DNA from: Isosphaeraceae bacterium | GTDB lineage: Bacteria; Planctomycetota; Planctomycetia; Isosphaerales; Isosphaeraceae | Length of the DNA: 64,000 nt | Direction: 5' to 3' | Assembly: GCA_021324445.1 (NCBI GenBank) | Contig: JAJPJC010000322.1 | Coordinates: 1 to 64,000, forward strand | Shown: positions 43,986 to 52,132 of the stretch, piece by piece | How positions within the stretch are numbered: the stretch's first letter is position 1 | Layout of the letters: each line of letters begins with the position of its first letter | Program-made: the position numbers and the translations under genes | Notes under the pieces: generated by a model | Database searches by the model: none | What the model was told of the DNA's origin: nothing | The model's input: the letters and a program-made list of their open reading frames with translations, nothing else

Positions 43986-44663
43986 GGGTGATTCCTCACA
44001 GCCATCTCCCCAATCGAGCTGGTGCCGTCCTCGCTTGCCGGACAGGTTGCCTCGGCTGGCACTCCGAGCCTACCAGGAATTCGCCTGGAACTCGACGACC
44101 TTGTCCGGTTGCGAGGGGATGGACACGTCCTCGGTGGTTCGTTGCCAGGCAACCGGGGGTGCTCATGGGAGGTCAACGCGATCGACGCGGAGATCATCTG
44201 GGATGTGGACGACGACCCCGGTGGGAACGCGCGACACCTTGCGGAGCAGGTTGTGACGGTCGAGGAGGTCGAGGAAGTGCACCGCGACCCGGAGACCCGG
44301 ACGGGGAACCGCCGGCGATCCGGCCGCCCACAAGCCTTCGGCGGGGCGGATCCCAAGGGGGTTGACATCACGACCGAGCGGGAGGTCAAGCGAGCGGGAG
44401 GAGGCCGCGGATTCGAGGATGGCTACCAGGAGCGGGTTCTTTGCCTGGGAATCCCAGAAATCGGGTGCCGATCTCAACGAGGCGTTCAATCAACTCCCGC
44501 ACGATCACGGAGTCCTGGGCAGCCTCCCCCTGCTGATCGTCTGGACCATGGACCGGATCGAGATCCGGACCCATTTCACGGGGTTCCTCGATGGGACCGA
44601 GATGGACCCCGCGATCTTCGGGACCCTGTTCGAGCGCGTCAGGGACCCGGCCGCGTGCCGAGT
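43986..44663. other. intergenic region with gene remnants
   Basis: No intact gene. It contains the BrnT-like remnant (44181-44372). A plus-strand open frame at about 44395-44690 (LPLLIVWTMDRIEIRTHFTG, DPAIFGTLFERVRDPAACRVH) has protein-like composition, but it has no start signal and runs into the PEP-CTERM gene, so I do not call it a gene. Confidence 0.4.
44181..44372 (+). pseudogene. BrnT-like toxin-family remnant
   Basis: The frame reads DAEIIWDVDDDPGGNARHLAEQ, VTVEEVEEVHRDPETRTGNRRRSGRPQAFG. This matches a small planctomycete protein family related to BrnT (EIIWDxDDDPxGNxxHxAEHGxTxEEVEEVL...SGRPxxFG). The usual IxVVYE C-terminal strand is absent. A GGAGG at 44168-44172 stands eight bases before ATC at 44181, where the ATG should be, so start-codon loss is likely. 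Decay of the 3' end supports this. Confidence 0.5.
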
Positions 44664-45284
44664 TCATGACGCCACGGAAGCCTGGCCGCGGACTCTCGAG
44701 CGTGAGCGGAGGGCTGCCCATCCGGCAAGGATCCCCATGATGGCCAGCGGGTTCGGCTCCGGGACCGCGGCGGAGGTGACTTCCGCCGTCAGGGATGTGA
44801 TCCCGCCATTGAGCCCGCTGGGGGAAATGGACTGCGGCCCCAGGTCGAAAGCGCTGATCGGAAAGGGGAGGGTGCCCGGGCCGGTGGACTGGACCGATGT
44901 GAGCGTTGCCACGGCGGTCGAGGACGTCGAACCCATCATCGCGCCGTTGATCACGCCCTGGAGATTCAGGCTGGAAGACTCCAGATCCGAGGAGCCTTGG
45001 GGCTGGAAGGTGACCGTGATGTCGAAGGGGAGTTGGTTGTACGTCATGCCGAGCCCATTGGGGATCGGTTGCGCGGCGATGCTGCCCAGGGAGAGGGTCC
45101 CCGGCGCCAGGAGTGTGCCACTCGTCGGATTGTAGCTGAGATAGGTGTCCGAACTTCCGCTCTGAGTTCCGATCCAGCCAGCGGTCGTGTAGGTGATCGG
45201 AGCTGCCCTGCCTGTGGTTTCAAGGGTCAGGGCGAGGACAGGAGTCGCCAGGAGGGGGAGCCAGCTCGCCAACGATCGCCGCAT
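44664..45284 (-). CDS. PEP-CTERM anchored exported protein
   Basis: A 206-residue exported protein. The signal (MRRSLASWLPLLATPVLALTLE) starts at 45284 with AAGGAAGGA a suitable distance upstream. The mature part is a beta-rich Ser/Thr/Gly domain (TYLSYNPTSGTLLAPGTLSLG; PFDITVTFQPQGSSDLESS; PFPISAFDLGPQSISPSGLNGG). The C-terminus is a PEP-CTERM signal: AVPEPNPLAIMGILAGWAALRSRSRVRG, with PEP, a hydrophobic stretch and a basic tail. Such proteins are processed by exosortase, but no exosortase gene is in this window. The function of the domain is unknown. Confidence 0.85.
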   Translation of the reverse strand: MRRSLASWLPLLATPVLALTLETTGRAAPITYTTAGWIGTQSGSSDTYLSYNPTSGTLLAPGTLSLGSIAAQPIPNGLGMTYNQLPFDITVTFQPQGSSDLESSSLNLQGVINGAMMGSTSSTAVATLTSVQSTGPGTLPFPISAFDLGPQSISPSGLNGGITSLTAEVTSAAVPEPNPLAIMGILAGWAALRSRSRVRGQASVAS

Positions 45285-46097
45285 GCCGCAATGTCCTTCC
45301 TTGAACACGGGTCGTGCCATGGGATGCCTGTGAGACCGACTGCGCGGCGTATTGTGTGGTGAAGCGGATTCTTGAGCAAGCTCAATTGGCAAGAAAATAT
45401 GGGACTCCCTGGGTCGCGCGCCGGGCAGGCCCACTGAACCCCACCGGGGCTCCAGCATGGGGCCAGGAGGTGGAACCCCGGTGGACCGCGAGCACGGCGG
45501 AGCGATCGGCACGCCCGGGAGGTCCCCGCGGCTCCGGAGGCCGGCACTGAGTCCCAGGCCGCGCGGTCTTTGAACTCCCGACCCCGCGCTATAAGATGAA
45601 ACCAGACGACCGGCACGGCTGTCCTTCCGGGGATGTGATGCGCGCATGGATCCAACGAATCCTGCGCCTCCCGCCACGCGGATCAAGGCTCCCTTGCTCC
45701 CGGATTGGCACAGGGCGCGCAGACCTCCGAGCTCACGCGAGCTCGATGGTGGCTACCCAGTCGGAGGCACTCGGGTCCGATTGGCCCCCGTGGTCAGGGG
45801 GTGCCAGCGGGGCGGTACCGCCGAGGAGATTCCGCGGAATCCTCCGTCTCTGGAATGAGCGGATGTCTCTTCCACCCTGGCGTACTCTCTCGAGAATCGC
45901 GATACCGTGGATGCGTACCAGGAGTCAAAACGGCGGGAGGCCGGACAAGCGCAGCGCGAGCGGGAAGCGCGATTCCCCTCGGCCGGAGTCCGCGAGCAGC
46001 TCCTGGCACGACGGGATGCCCACACATGACTCCTGGTGTTCGATTCGACCTCGAAGGGAACCGGGAAGGCCGGGTCCGGCATTCCCCGCTCGAAGTC
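45285..46097. other. 813-base intergenic region, no gene recognised
   Basis: Divergent control region between the PEP-CTERM gene and the CobA-HemD gene. TATAAGAT at 45590-45597 resembles a -10 element for rightward transcription, but no good -35 is 17 bases upstream. Open frames through the area are Arg/Pro/Ser-rich and unconvincing; one runs in frame into CobA-HemD from 45705 without domain content. Confidence 0.4.
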
Positions 46098-47723
46098 ATG
46101 ACCGCTCCCGGGCGAGTCTACCTGGTTGGCGCCGGTCCGGGTGATCCCGGGCTCCTGACCCGTCGCGGTGAAGCCGTGCTTTCCCGGGCGGACGTGGTCG
46201 TGTACGACCATCTGGCCAGCGGCCGCTTGCTGGACCTCGCGCCACGGGAGGCGCTCCGCATCTGCGCGGGCAAGTCGGTCGGTCACTGCACGATGACCCA
46301 GGACGAGATCCATCAGGTCTTGATCGACCAGGCTCGGGCTGGTCGGTCGGTGGTCCGGCTCAAGGGAGGCGATCCGCTGGTCTTTGGGCGCGGGGCCGAG
46401 GAGGCCGCGTGCCTGCACGCCGCGGGGATCTCCTTTGAGATCGTCCCCGGCGTGACCGCCGGGGTCGGCGTGACGGCCGCCGCGGGCATCCCGGTGACGC
46501 ATCGCGCGGCGGCCTCGGCCGTGGCCTATGTGACCGGCCACAGTGATCCCGAATCCGAATCGGAAGGGGACCGGCTCGACTGGGCGGCCCTGGCGCGGTT
46601 CCCCGGTACGCTGGTGGTCTACATGGGGGTCACTCACCTGGCGGCGATCTGCCGCACCTTGATCCGCCACGGCAAACCGGACGCGACGCCGGCCGCGCTC
46701 ATCGAGTCGGGGACCCTGGCCGCGCAGCGGACCCACGTCGCGACCCTGGCCAGGCTCCCCGACGTGGCCCGCCAGGCTCAGGTCAAACCCCCGGCCCTGC
46801 TCGTCATCGGCGCAGTCGTCGGGCTGCGCGGCCCGCTGGCCTGGTATGAACGGCTGCCGCTCTTCGGCCAGCGGGTCGTCGTCACGCGACCGGCCGGCGA
46901 GGCGGAGCGCGGCGCCGCGGTGCTCGAAGCCCTGGGCGCCGAGGCGATCCTGGCGCCGACGGTGGAAGTCCGCCGGCTCACGAACCCCGCTCCGCTGGAC
47001 GCGGCCATCGACCGGCTGGGGGAGTTCGACTGGCTGGTCTTCACGTCCTCCCACGGAGTCCGCTTCTTCTTCCAGCGGTTGGAAGAACGGGGCCGGGACG
47101 TGCGCGCCGTCGGTCACCTCCGCCTGGCGGCGATCGGGCCGACGACGGCCGCGGCCCTGGCGGAGTTCCATCTCCGGGCGGATCTGGTCCCCAACGCCTA
47201 TCGCTCCGAGGCCCTCGCCGAGGCACTCGGTCCTCAGGCGAGCGGACAGAAGGTCTTACTGGCCCGTGCCGACCGGGGACGGACCCTGTTGAAGGACGAA
47301 CTGGAGCACCTGGCCGACGTCCATCAGGTGGCCGTCTACCACAACGCCGACGTGGCGGCGCTCCCCGACCCGGTGACGGCACGAATCCTCGACGGCAGCG
47401 TCGACTGGATCACCTTGACGAGCTCGGCCATCGCCACCCGGCTCCATGCGCTGCTGCCGGCGGCCGCCCGCCGTCGCATCGGGCAGGACATCCGGATCGC
47501 CAGTCTCAGCCCGGTCACGTCGCAGACCGCCACCAGCCTGGGCTGGCCTGTGGCCGTGGAAGCCCCGGAATCCACCTGGGAGGGCCTGGTCCAGGCACTC
47601 GCGGAACAGGTCGTCTCCCAACGGTCGCGGACCAGGCAACCGGGGCCCGGCCCGGCCGCTCCCGGCTCAACCGCGGCGATCGATCCGGTTGGCCATCCGT
47701 TTCTGGACGGCCGTTCAGCGTAA
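46098..47723 (+). CDS. fused uroporphyrinogen-III C-methyltransferase / uroporphyrinogen-III synthase
   Basis: A 541-residue fusion for tetrapyrrole synthesis. Residues about 1-245 are the SUMT (CobA) part: VYLVGAGPGDPGLLT, LSRADVVVYDHL, VRLKGGDPLVFGRGAEEA, EIVPGVTAGVGVTAAAGIPVTHR, VVYMGVTHL. It methylates uroporphyrinogen III with SAM toward precorrin-2, sirohaem and cobalamin. Residues about 260-510 are HemD: FGQRVVVTRPAGEAE, DWLVFTSSHGVRFFF, LAAIGPTTAAAL, DWITLTSSAIATRL, IASLSPVTSQTATSLGW. The synthase makes the SUMT substrate. A start at 46026 is possible. The gene ends 9 bases inside a convergent small gene. Confidence 0.9.
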   Translation: MTAPGRVYLVGAGPGDPGLLTRRGEAVLSRADVVVYDHLASGRLLDLAPREALRICAGKSVGHCTMTQDEIHQVLIDQARAGRSVVRLKGGDPLVFGRGAEEAACLHAAGISFEIVPGVTAGVGVTAAAGIPVTHRAAASAVAYVTGHSDPESESEGDRLDWAALARFPGTLVVYMGVTHLAAICRTLIRHGKPDATPAALIESGTLAAQRTHVATLARLPDVARQAQVKPPALLVIGAVVGLRGPLAWYERLPLFGQRVVVTRPAGEAERGAAVLEALGAEAILAPTVEVRRLTNPAPLDAAIDRLGEFDWLVFTSSHGVRFFFQRLEERGRDVRAVGHLRLAAIGPTTAAALAEFHLRADLVPNAYRSEALAEALGPQASGQKVLLARADRGRTLLKDELEHLADVHQVAVYHNADVAALPDPVTARILDGSVDWITLTSSAIATRLHALLPAAARRRIGQDIRIASLSPVTSQTATSLGWPVAVEAPESTWEGLVQALAEQVVSQRSRTRQPGPGPAAPGSTAAIDPVGHPFLDGRSA

Positions 47724-47897
47724 TTCCAGCGCGGTCTCGATGCCTTGCCAGAGCAGGAACGCCGCTCCCAGGATGAAGAGGACGTCCATGGGGATCAGGC
47801 GACCGAAGATCCCGGCGGCCAGGTCCAGCGCGAAAACCAGAAGGACCAGTCCGGCAACACCGATCGCCGAATAGGTAATCACCTTGTCGAGCTCCAT
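47715..47897 (-). CDS. small two-helix membrane protein, unknown function
   Basis: A 60-residue protein (MELDKVITYSAIGVAGLVLL at the start; AAGIFGRLIPMDVLFILGAAFLLW). It has two predicted helices (about 9-28 and 34-53) and a short acidic end. Similar tiny proteins with a DLAxxIF linker are known in planctomycetes without assigned function. The ATG at 47897 has CGGAG nine bases upstream. Its stop codon overlaps the end of the CobA-HemD gene in antisense. It follows the three Hsp20 genes on the same strand. Confidence 0.6.
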   Translation of the reverse strand: MELDKVITYSAIGVAGLVLLVFALDLAAGIFGRLIPMDVLFILGAAFLLWQGIETALELR

Positions 47898-48045
47898 GTC
47901 GGAACGCTCCGCTGAATGTGACAAAGGATCTCACCAGATCAATTTACCACATCTCAGCCCGCGGAGAAGGTCGTCGCCGGCGCGGGATCCCCGGGGTTCT
48001 CAAGCGAGGGTGCGGACCCACCCGCGCAACGGAATGGCGCTCCGA

Positions 48046-48516
48046 TCAACCCGGCCGGATCGGGATGGTCCGCGGTTTGGCCGCACTCCGCTTGGGGAGG
48101 CGGACCGTCAGCACGCCCTGGCTGGCATCGGCCGCCGCCTGGTCGAAGTCGACCTCGCTGGAGAGCGTGATCTGGCGATGGAACGCGCCGAAGAGTCGCT
48201 CCCGGCCCTGGAGCAGCGGTTCCGGCAGGTTGCCGGGCTCCTTGACACCGCGGAGGGTCAACAGGTTGCCGGTGACCGCCAGGTCGATCGTCGCCGGGTC
48301 GACCCCGGGCACCTCGGCGACGATGAGGACTTCCTCGGGGGTCTCGTAGACGTCGATCGGCGGGCTCCACGCCGCGGCATCGAGGTCGGTCGGGGGCGAC
48401 TCGCCGCCGCCGAACCGCGCCGGCTGAAGATACTCTTCCAGCAGGCGATTCAATTCGTGCTGGAGGAGATGGAACGCGCTGGTGGCGTCACGACGCCAGT
48501 GACTCGAGCGAGGCAT
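48046..48516 (-). CDS. Hsp20/alpha-crystallin family small heat shock protein
   Basis: A 156-residue sHSP, an ATP-independent chaperone. The alpha-crystallin domain spans about 50-150: PPIDVYETPEEVLIVAEVPGVDPATIDLAVTGN, LLTLRGVKEP, HRQITLSSEVDFDQAAADASQGVLTVRLPKRSAAKP, with the family's GVLTVRLPK strand. The N-terminal arm is short and helical (FHLLQHELNRLLEEYL). The last of three tandem sHSP genes on this strand; 79 bases separate it from the one upstream. Confidence 0.92.
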   Translation of the reverse strand: MPRSSHWRRDATSAFHLLQHELNRLLEEYLQPARFGGGESPPTDLDAAAWSPPIDVYETPEEVLIVAEVPGVDPATIDLAVTGNLLTLRGVKEPGNLPEPLLQGRERLFGAFHRQITLSSEVDFDQAAADASQGVLTVRLPKRSAAKPRTIPIRPG

Positions 48517-48595
48517 GGGATGGCTCCATGATCATGCCGAGGACCAAGACCAATTCCGTCGACCCCGAAAGCGTGCGCCGGCCGCGTGCGCTGAC

Positions 48596-49021
48596 TCACG
48601 ACTTGATCTCGATGCGGCGCGTGCGGGCGCGGTCGGACTTGGGGAGGAACAGCCGGAGTACGCCGTTGGTCAGCTCGGCCGTGATCCCGTCCCGATCCAC
48701 TTCATCGCTGAGGATGAAGGAGCGTTGATAGTCCCCCAGGCGGAACTCCTCGTGGAGCAGCCGAGCCCCCTCCGGGACCGGGGGGTCGATCCTGGCGTAG
48801 AGGCTCAGCACGTTGTCCTCCAACTGGACATCCAGGTCGCGTTCGGTGGCACCGGGCAAGTCCGCCTCCAGCGTCAGGCCCTCCGGGCCGTCGTGGATGT
48901 CGATCGGCGGCGTAAACGTCTCACGGATCGTCGGGACGGTCTCGGCCGCGGCGTTGGGAACGCCCGACTCGACCCGCTCCGACCCGATCCGCACCCGAAT
49001 CCGCGTATTCTCCCCGCTCAT
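48596..49021 (-). CDS. Hsp20/alpha-crystallin family small heat shock protein
   Basis: A 141-residue sHSP, the most divergent of the three. Alpha-crystallin domain: PPIDIHDGPEGLTLEADLPGATERDLDVQLEDNVLSLYARID, EEFRLGDYQRSFILSDEVDRDGITAELTNGVLRLFLPKSD. Its N-terminal arm (about 1-35) is short and polar. FRLGDYQRSF is typical of the sHSP class C or spore-protein-like sub-group. Middle gene of the cluster. Confidence 0.92.
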   Translation of the reverse strand: MSGENTRIRVRIGSERVESGVPNAAAETVPTIRETFTPPIDIHDGPEGLTLEADLPGATERDLDVQLEDNVLSLYARIDPPVPEGARLLHEEFRLGDYQRSFILSDEVDRDGITAELTNGVLRLFLPKSDRARTRRIEIKS

Positions 49022-49135
49022 GGTGCTCGCGACTGCCGCGCTCCGCTTGGTCGTTTCGTTCGGTTCCCCTCATCGACCTCGCCCCAGCAGCAAGGTCGGC
49101 CCGCGCCCTCCCGAGCCGCCCCGGCGGGCGAGGTC

Positions 49136-49582
49136 TCAGCACGCGCCGCCGGAGGTCACGGCGATCTGGCGCGGCTTGGCACTCTCGGCCTTGGGTAAGT
49201 TCACCGTCAAGACCCCGTGGGCGAAGGAGGCCGAGACCTGGCCGCTGTCGACCCGGTCCGGAAGCGTCACCGTGCGCGACCACCGCCCCATCGGTCGCTC
49301 CTGCCGTCGATAGCTGTCCTCTTTCACCGCTTCACTTCGCTTCCGCTCGCCACGGAGCGTCAGAGTCTCGCCCGTGATCGTCAAGTCCAGATCACCAGGC
49401 GCGATCCCGGGGAGCTGCGCCGCGAGGACATACCGATCGCCGGCATCGTAGAGATTCAGCGGGGGATACGGATAGACCCGCCGGGCCGTCGGAAACGGAT
49501 CGAGCGATTCGAAGAGGCGGCCAACCTCCCGCTGCAATTCGCGAAACGGGTCCCAACGTCGCTGCCAGTGCAGACCACTCAT
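49136..49582 (-). CDS. Hsp20/alpha-crystallin family small heat shock protein
   Basis: A 148-residue sHSP with a typical class A layout: N-terminal WDPFRELQREVGRLFESL, then LNLYDAGDRYVLAAQLPGIAPGDLDLTITGETLTLRGERK, RWSRTVTLPDRVDSGQVSASFAHGVLTVNLPKAESAKPRQIAV. GGAGGAG at the correct distance before the ATG at 49582 decides the start. It is the first gene of the three, so the cluster's promoter is expected in 49583-49926. Confidence 0.94.
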   Translation of the reverse strand: MSGLHWQRRWDPFRELQREVGRLFESLDPFPTARRVYPYPPLNLYDAGDRYVLAAQLPGIAPGDLDLTITGETLTLRGERKRSEAVKEDSYRRQERPMGRWSRTVTLPDRVDSGQVSASFAHGVLTVNLPKAESAKPRQIAVTSGGAC

Positions 49583-49926
49583 GCCAGCTCCTCCGGATCT
49601 CCGCTGCCGCCGACCAGGATTCATTCCCACCGCTTCGGATCAGGCAGGACCACTACTCACCCCTTTGCAGAGTTCGTGCCATCGTCCGTCTCGGCGAAGA
49701 CGACTCTGGTCGATTCGCCATAATCGACCACGAGAATTGGAATTCGGTCGACGAGGCTCCGCACAGCCCGTGAGGCGTTTCGCGGGAAGATCACCGGGCG
49801 ACTGCCAAAATAGCAGCTACCCGAGGAGGTCCTGGCAACCAACCCGGCAAGCTGGCTGCCTTTATGACAGACCCGGTCGAGCGGCCCGGAGGATCGGGTG
49901 GAGAGGGACCACCCACCGGGCTGGGA
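49583..49926. other. intergenic region upstream of the sHSP cluster
   Basis: No gene recognised. The region holds the promoter of the sHSP cluster and the 3' end of the M56 gene's transcript. I looked for a CIRCE-like element (TTAGCACTC-N9-GAGTGCTAA) and did not find one. Confidence 0.4.
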
Positions 49927-51480
49927 TTACCAGGCCACGACGAGATTGCGGAGCTCGGTGGCGTGTGGCAGTCCGGTTTCGATCGTGAACCAATCGGACG
50001 TGGGTTCGGCCTGCGAGTCGACCGGCACAGGCTCTCCATCGATCTCCAGGCGCACACCCACACCCGGTCGACGCCGGGAGAGGTGAACCCGGTGCCAGGA
50101 GTCAACCTGGTCCGGTTGGGCCGGGGAGCGGTCAGGATTCCCCAGGGCATGGCCGGCAATGCGAATCTGAGCGAGCTCCCTGGCGGTGGCACGGGCTTCG
50201 ACCTGGAGATCGAATTGGGCAGGGAGAGCCAGGGGCAGGACCGAGGGGATGGGCCGACCCCCAGGCGAGAGCGCCTGGGGCTCGGCGCGGAGCTGTCCCA
50301 CGGCGAACCGTTGCGAGCGTGGCTGGGTCTGCGCAGTCATGCCCTGCTCGACGGCCGCCGCATCGGGCCAGCGGAGGAACAGGCACGCCGCCATGATCGC
50401 GGCCACCACCACCGCAAGCTTCGAGGTCCAGGACCAGAGGTGGGGCGCGCGGACCTCGATTGGGAAGGGGCAATGGACCAGCATCAAGACGCGCTGGAAC
50501 AGCGGCGAGGCAATCCCCACCGTTCCGGTGGCCGGCCCGCTGGCTCCCGGGGCGGCGCTGCGGCTGTGGACCGGCCCGCCGGGACGCGCCGCCATCGACA
50601 GCAGCGAGGACGCGTACCCGAAGGAGGAGCCGTACCGCTGGGCGGCCGAACAATCGGCGAGGAACTCCTGGTCCATCACCAGTTGCGATCGCAACCCCCA
50701 GATCTGGGGCAGGAAGAACCAGACCGACTGGGCCAGGCTGGCGACCGTGCCGAACCAATGGTCGGACCGCTCCACGTGCGCGATCTCGTGCAAGAGGCTC
50801 AGCCGCAACGCCTCCGCGTCGCCGTCCGGTTGATCCAGCGAGGTGGGGATCAGGATCCTGGGGCGGACCATGCCGACGACGACCGGGTGCTGGAGCCGGT
50901 CCGAGACCCGCAGGGCCGTGCGGGCCGCCGCCGGAGAGCCCCCGGTGATCAGCTGCTCAAACAGCGCCTGGGCGGCCGGCGACGGCGCGCGCGCGCGGCG
51001 GATCAACCATTGCACTCCTCCGAAGCCCAGCAGGAGCCAGGCCAAGCCGGCGCCGATCCCGGCCAGGTCGAGGAAGAGGAGTCCCCGACGGACCAGAGTC
51101 CCCACCCAGGCCCAGGACTCCGGCCACCGATCCGGAGCGGGCCGATCCCAGGACGCGGCCTCGGGATCCCCAGCCGGCGCGGCCGCCTTCAGGGCAACCG
51201 GACCGGGCGAGATGAACACCGGGATCGCAACCAGTTGGGAATCGACCAGCACATCGACCAGGTCGAGCCGGGGCAACGGCGCCAGTGCGACCAGCGGGAT
51301 CATCGCCAGCGATGCCAGGAGGGCCACCCGCGCGATCAGGATCCGCCGCGCGGGCTGGCGACAACCCAGCATCGCCAGCGTCACCAAGCTGGCGAACAGC
51401 GTGGTCGACAACGTCGCATCGAACAGGAGCGCGCCGATGCGATCCACGTCGACGCCATCCAGCAGTCCGAAGATTGACAC
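49927..51480 (-). CDS. M56 family (BlaR1-like) membrane peptidase
   Basis: A 517-residue BlaR1/MecR1-type membrane metallopeptidase with a GTG start at 51480. Hydrophobic segments (about 20-45, 50-70, 130-155) precede the zinc motif HEIAH (His231, Glu232, His235), WFFLPQIWGLRSQLVMDQEFLAD and a later membrane segment (SKLAVVVAAIMAACLFL). The C-terminal 130 residues form a beta-rich soluble region (VDSWHRVHLSRRRPGVGVRLEIDG). Unlike the other M56 protein here it has no coiled coil, and no penicillin-binding sensor domain. It follows the BlaI gene by 61 bases. Confidence 0.85.
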   Translation of the reverse strand: MSIFGLLDGVDVDRIGALLFDATLSTTLFASLVTLAMLGCRQPARRILIARVALLASLAMIPLVALAPLPRLDLVDVLVDSQLVAIPVFISPGPVALKAAAPAGDPEAASWDRPAPDRWPESWAWVGTLVRRGLLFLDLAGIGAGLAWLLLGFGGVQWLIRRARAPSPAAQALFEQLITGGSPAAARTALRVSDRLQHPVVVGMVRPRILIPTSLDQPDGDAEALRLSLLHEIAHVERSDHWFGTVASLAQSVWFFLPQIWGLRSQLVMDQEFLADCSAAQRYGSSFGYASSLLSMAARPGGPVHSRSAAPGASGPATGTVGIASPLFQRVLMLVHCPFPIEVRAPHLWSWTSKLAVVVAAIMAACLFLRWPDAAAVEQGMTAQTQPRSQRFAVGQLRAEPQALSPGGRPIPSVLPLALPAQFDLQVEARATARELAQIRIAGHALGNPDRSPAQPDQVDSWHRVHLSRRRPGVGVRLEIDGEPVPVDSQAEPTSDWFTIETGLPHATELRNLVVAW

Positions 51481-51541
51481 GTTTCAACCACTTCGATCGT
51501 GACAACCGGCTCCCGGCGCGGAGGCCGGGAGCCAGGTCTTG

Positions 51542-51976
51542 TCAATAATCCTCCACCGCGCACGGCTCGAGACAGTCTTCCGCCCGGAGGGTGGATTGCC
51601 GCTGGGCTTCGTCGATCATCGCCCGCAGCCGGTCCAGCTCGTCGGCAGTCGGCGACCTGGAACCCAGCAGGGCGACCATCACCCGGTCGAGCGCTCCGTC
51701 GAAGACGCGATCGACAAACCGGCGCGTCAGTTCGCCAATCGTCCGCTCCGACGACTTCTTGGGGATGTAAACAAACGTTCGACCTTCAACGACGTGTCGC
51801 ACCAATCCTTTCTTATCCTCCATGATGTTCAGCAAGGTCTGCACGGTGCTGTAAGCGACCGGACCCGCCGTCCGGTTCAAGTCCTCTTGCACCTCGCGCA
51901 CGCTCGCCCGCCCGCGAGCCCACAGGATCTTCATGATCTCCAGTTCCCGATCCGTCACCATCTGTGTCTTCCGCAT
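51542..51976 (-). CDS. BlaI/MecI/CopY family transcriptional repressor
   Basis: A 144-residue BlaI-type repressor: MVTDRELEIMKILWARGRASVREVQEDL, AYSTVQTLLNIMEDKKGLVRHVVEGRTFVYIP, ERTIGELTRRFVDRVFDG, DELDRLRAMIDEA. The winged-helix and dimerisation domains are complete and it is closer to classical BlaI than the product at 14990. GAGGAGAGG lies just upstream of the ATG. It is the first gene of the operon with the M56 peptidase, its likely cleaving partner. Confidence 0.92.
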   Translation of the reverse strand: MRKTQMVTDRELEIMKILWARGRASVREVQEDLNRTAGPVAYSTVQTLLNIMEDKKGLVRHVVEGRTFVYIPKKSSERTIGELTRRFVDRVFDGALDRVMVALLGSRSPTADELDRLRAMIDEAQRQSTLRAEDCLEPCAVEDY

Positions 51977-52023
51977 GGTCCTCTCCTCTGATGACGAAGA
52001 AAACGAGGATAATCAGACTCGTA

Positions 52024-52032
52024 ACGTAACGT
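52024..52032. promoter_or_regulatory. ACGTAACGT palindrome upstream of blaI-like gene
   Basis: ACGTAACGT is symmetric around its central base and lies 48 bases upstream of the BlaI start, within the longer repeat CGTAACGTAACG. The position suits an autoregulatory operator. It differs from the direct repeats upstream of the other BlaI gene, so the two repressors probably do not share sites. Confidence 0.35.
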
Positions 52033-52132
52033 CCGCCATCACAATACGCAACCCGAAGCAACTCGGAATTTGCGCGTCTCCTCCCGATTACCAGGAGGAA
52101 ACCTGGGAGAGATGGGGGGACTCACCGGCCTC

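Noticed and set aside
44395-45135. Plus-strand frame overlapping the PEP-CTERM gene
   Set aside because: Its first 90 residues look reasonable, but the rest is antisense to a gene with both signal and PEP-CTERM motifs. It may hold a remnant, but it is not supported as a gene.
45570-45597. Promoter TTGAAC...TATAAGAT
   Set aside because: The spacer is only 14 bases; the elements are probably a chance match, so only the TATAAGAT is mentioned in the region note.
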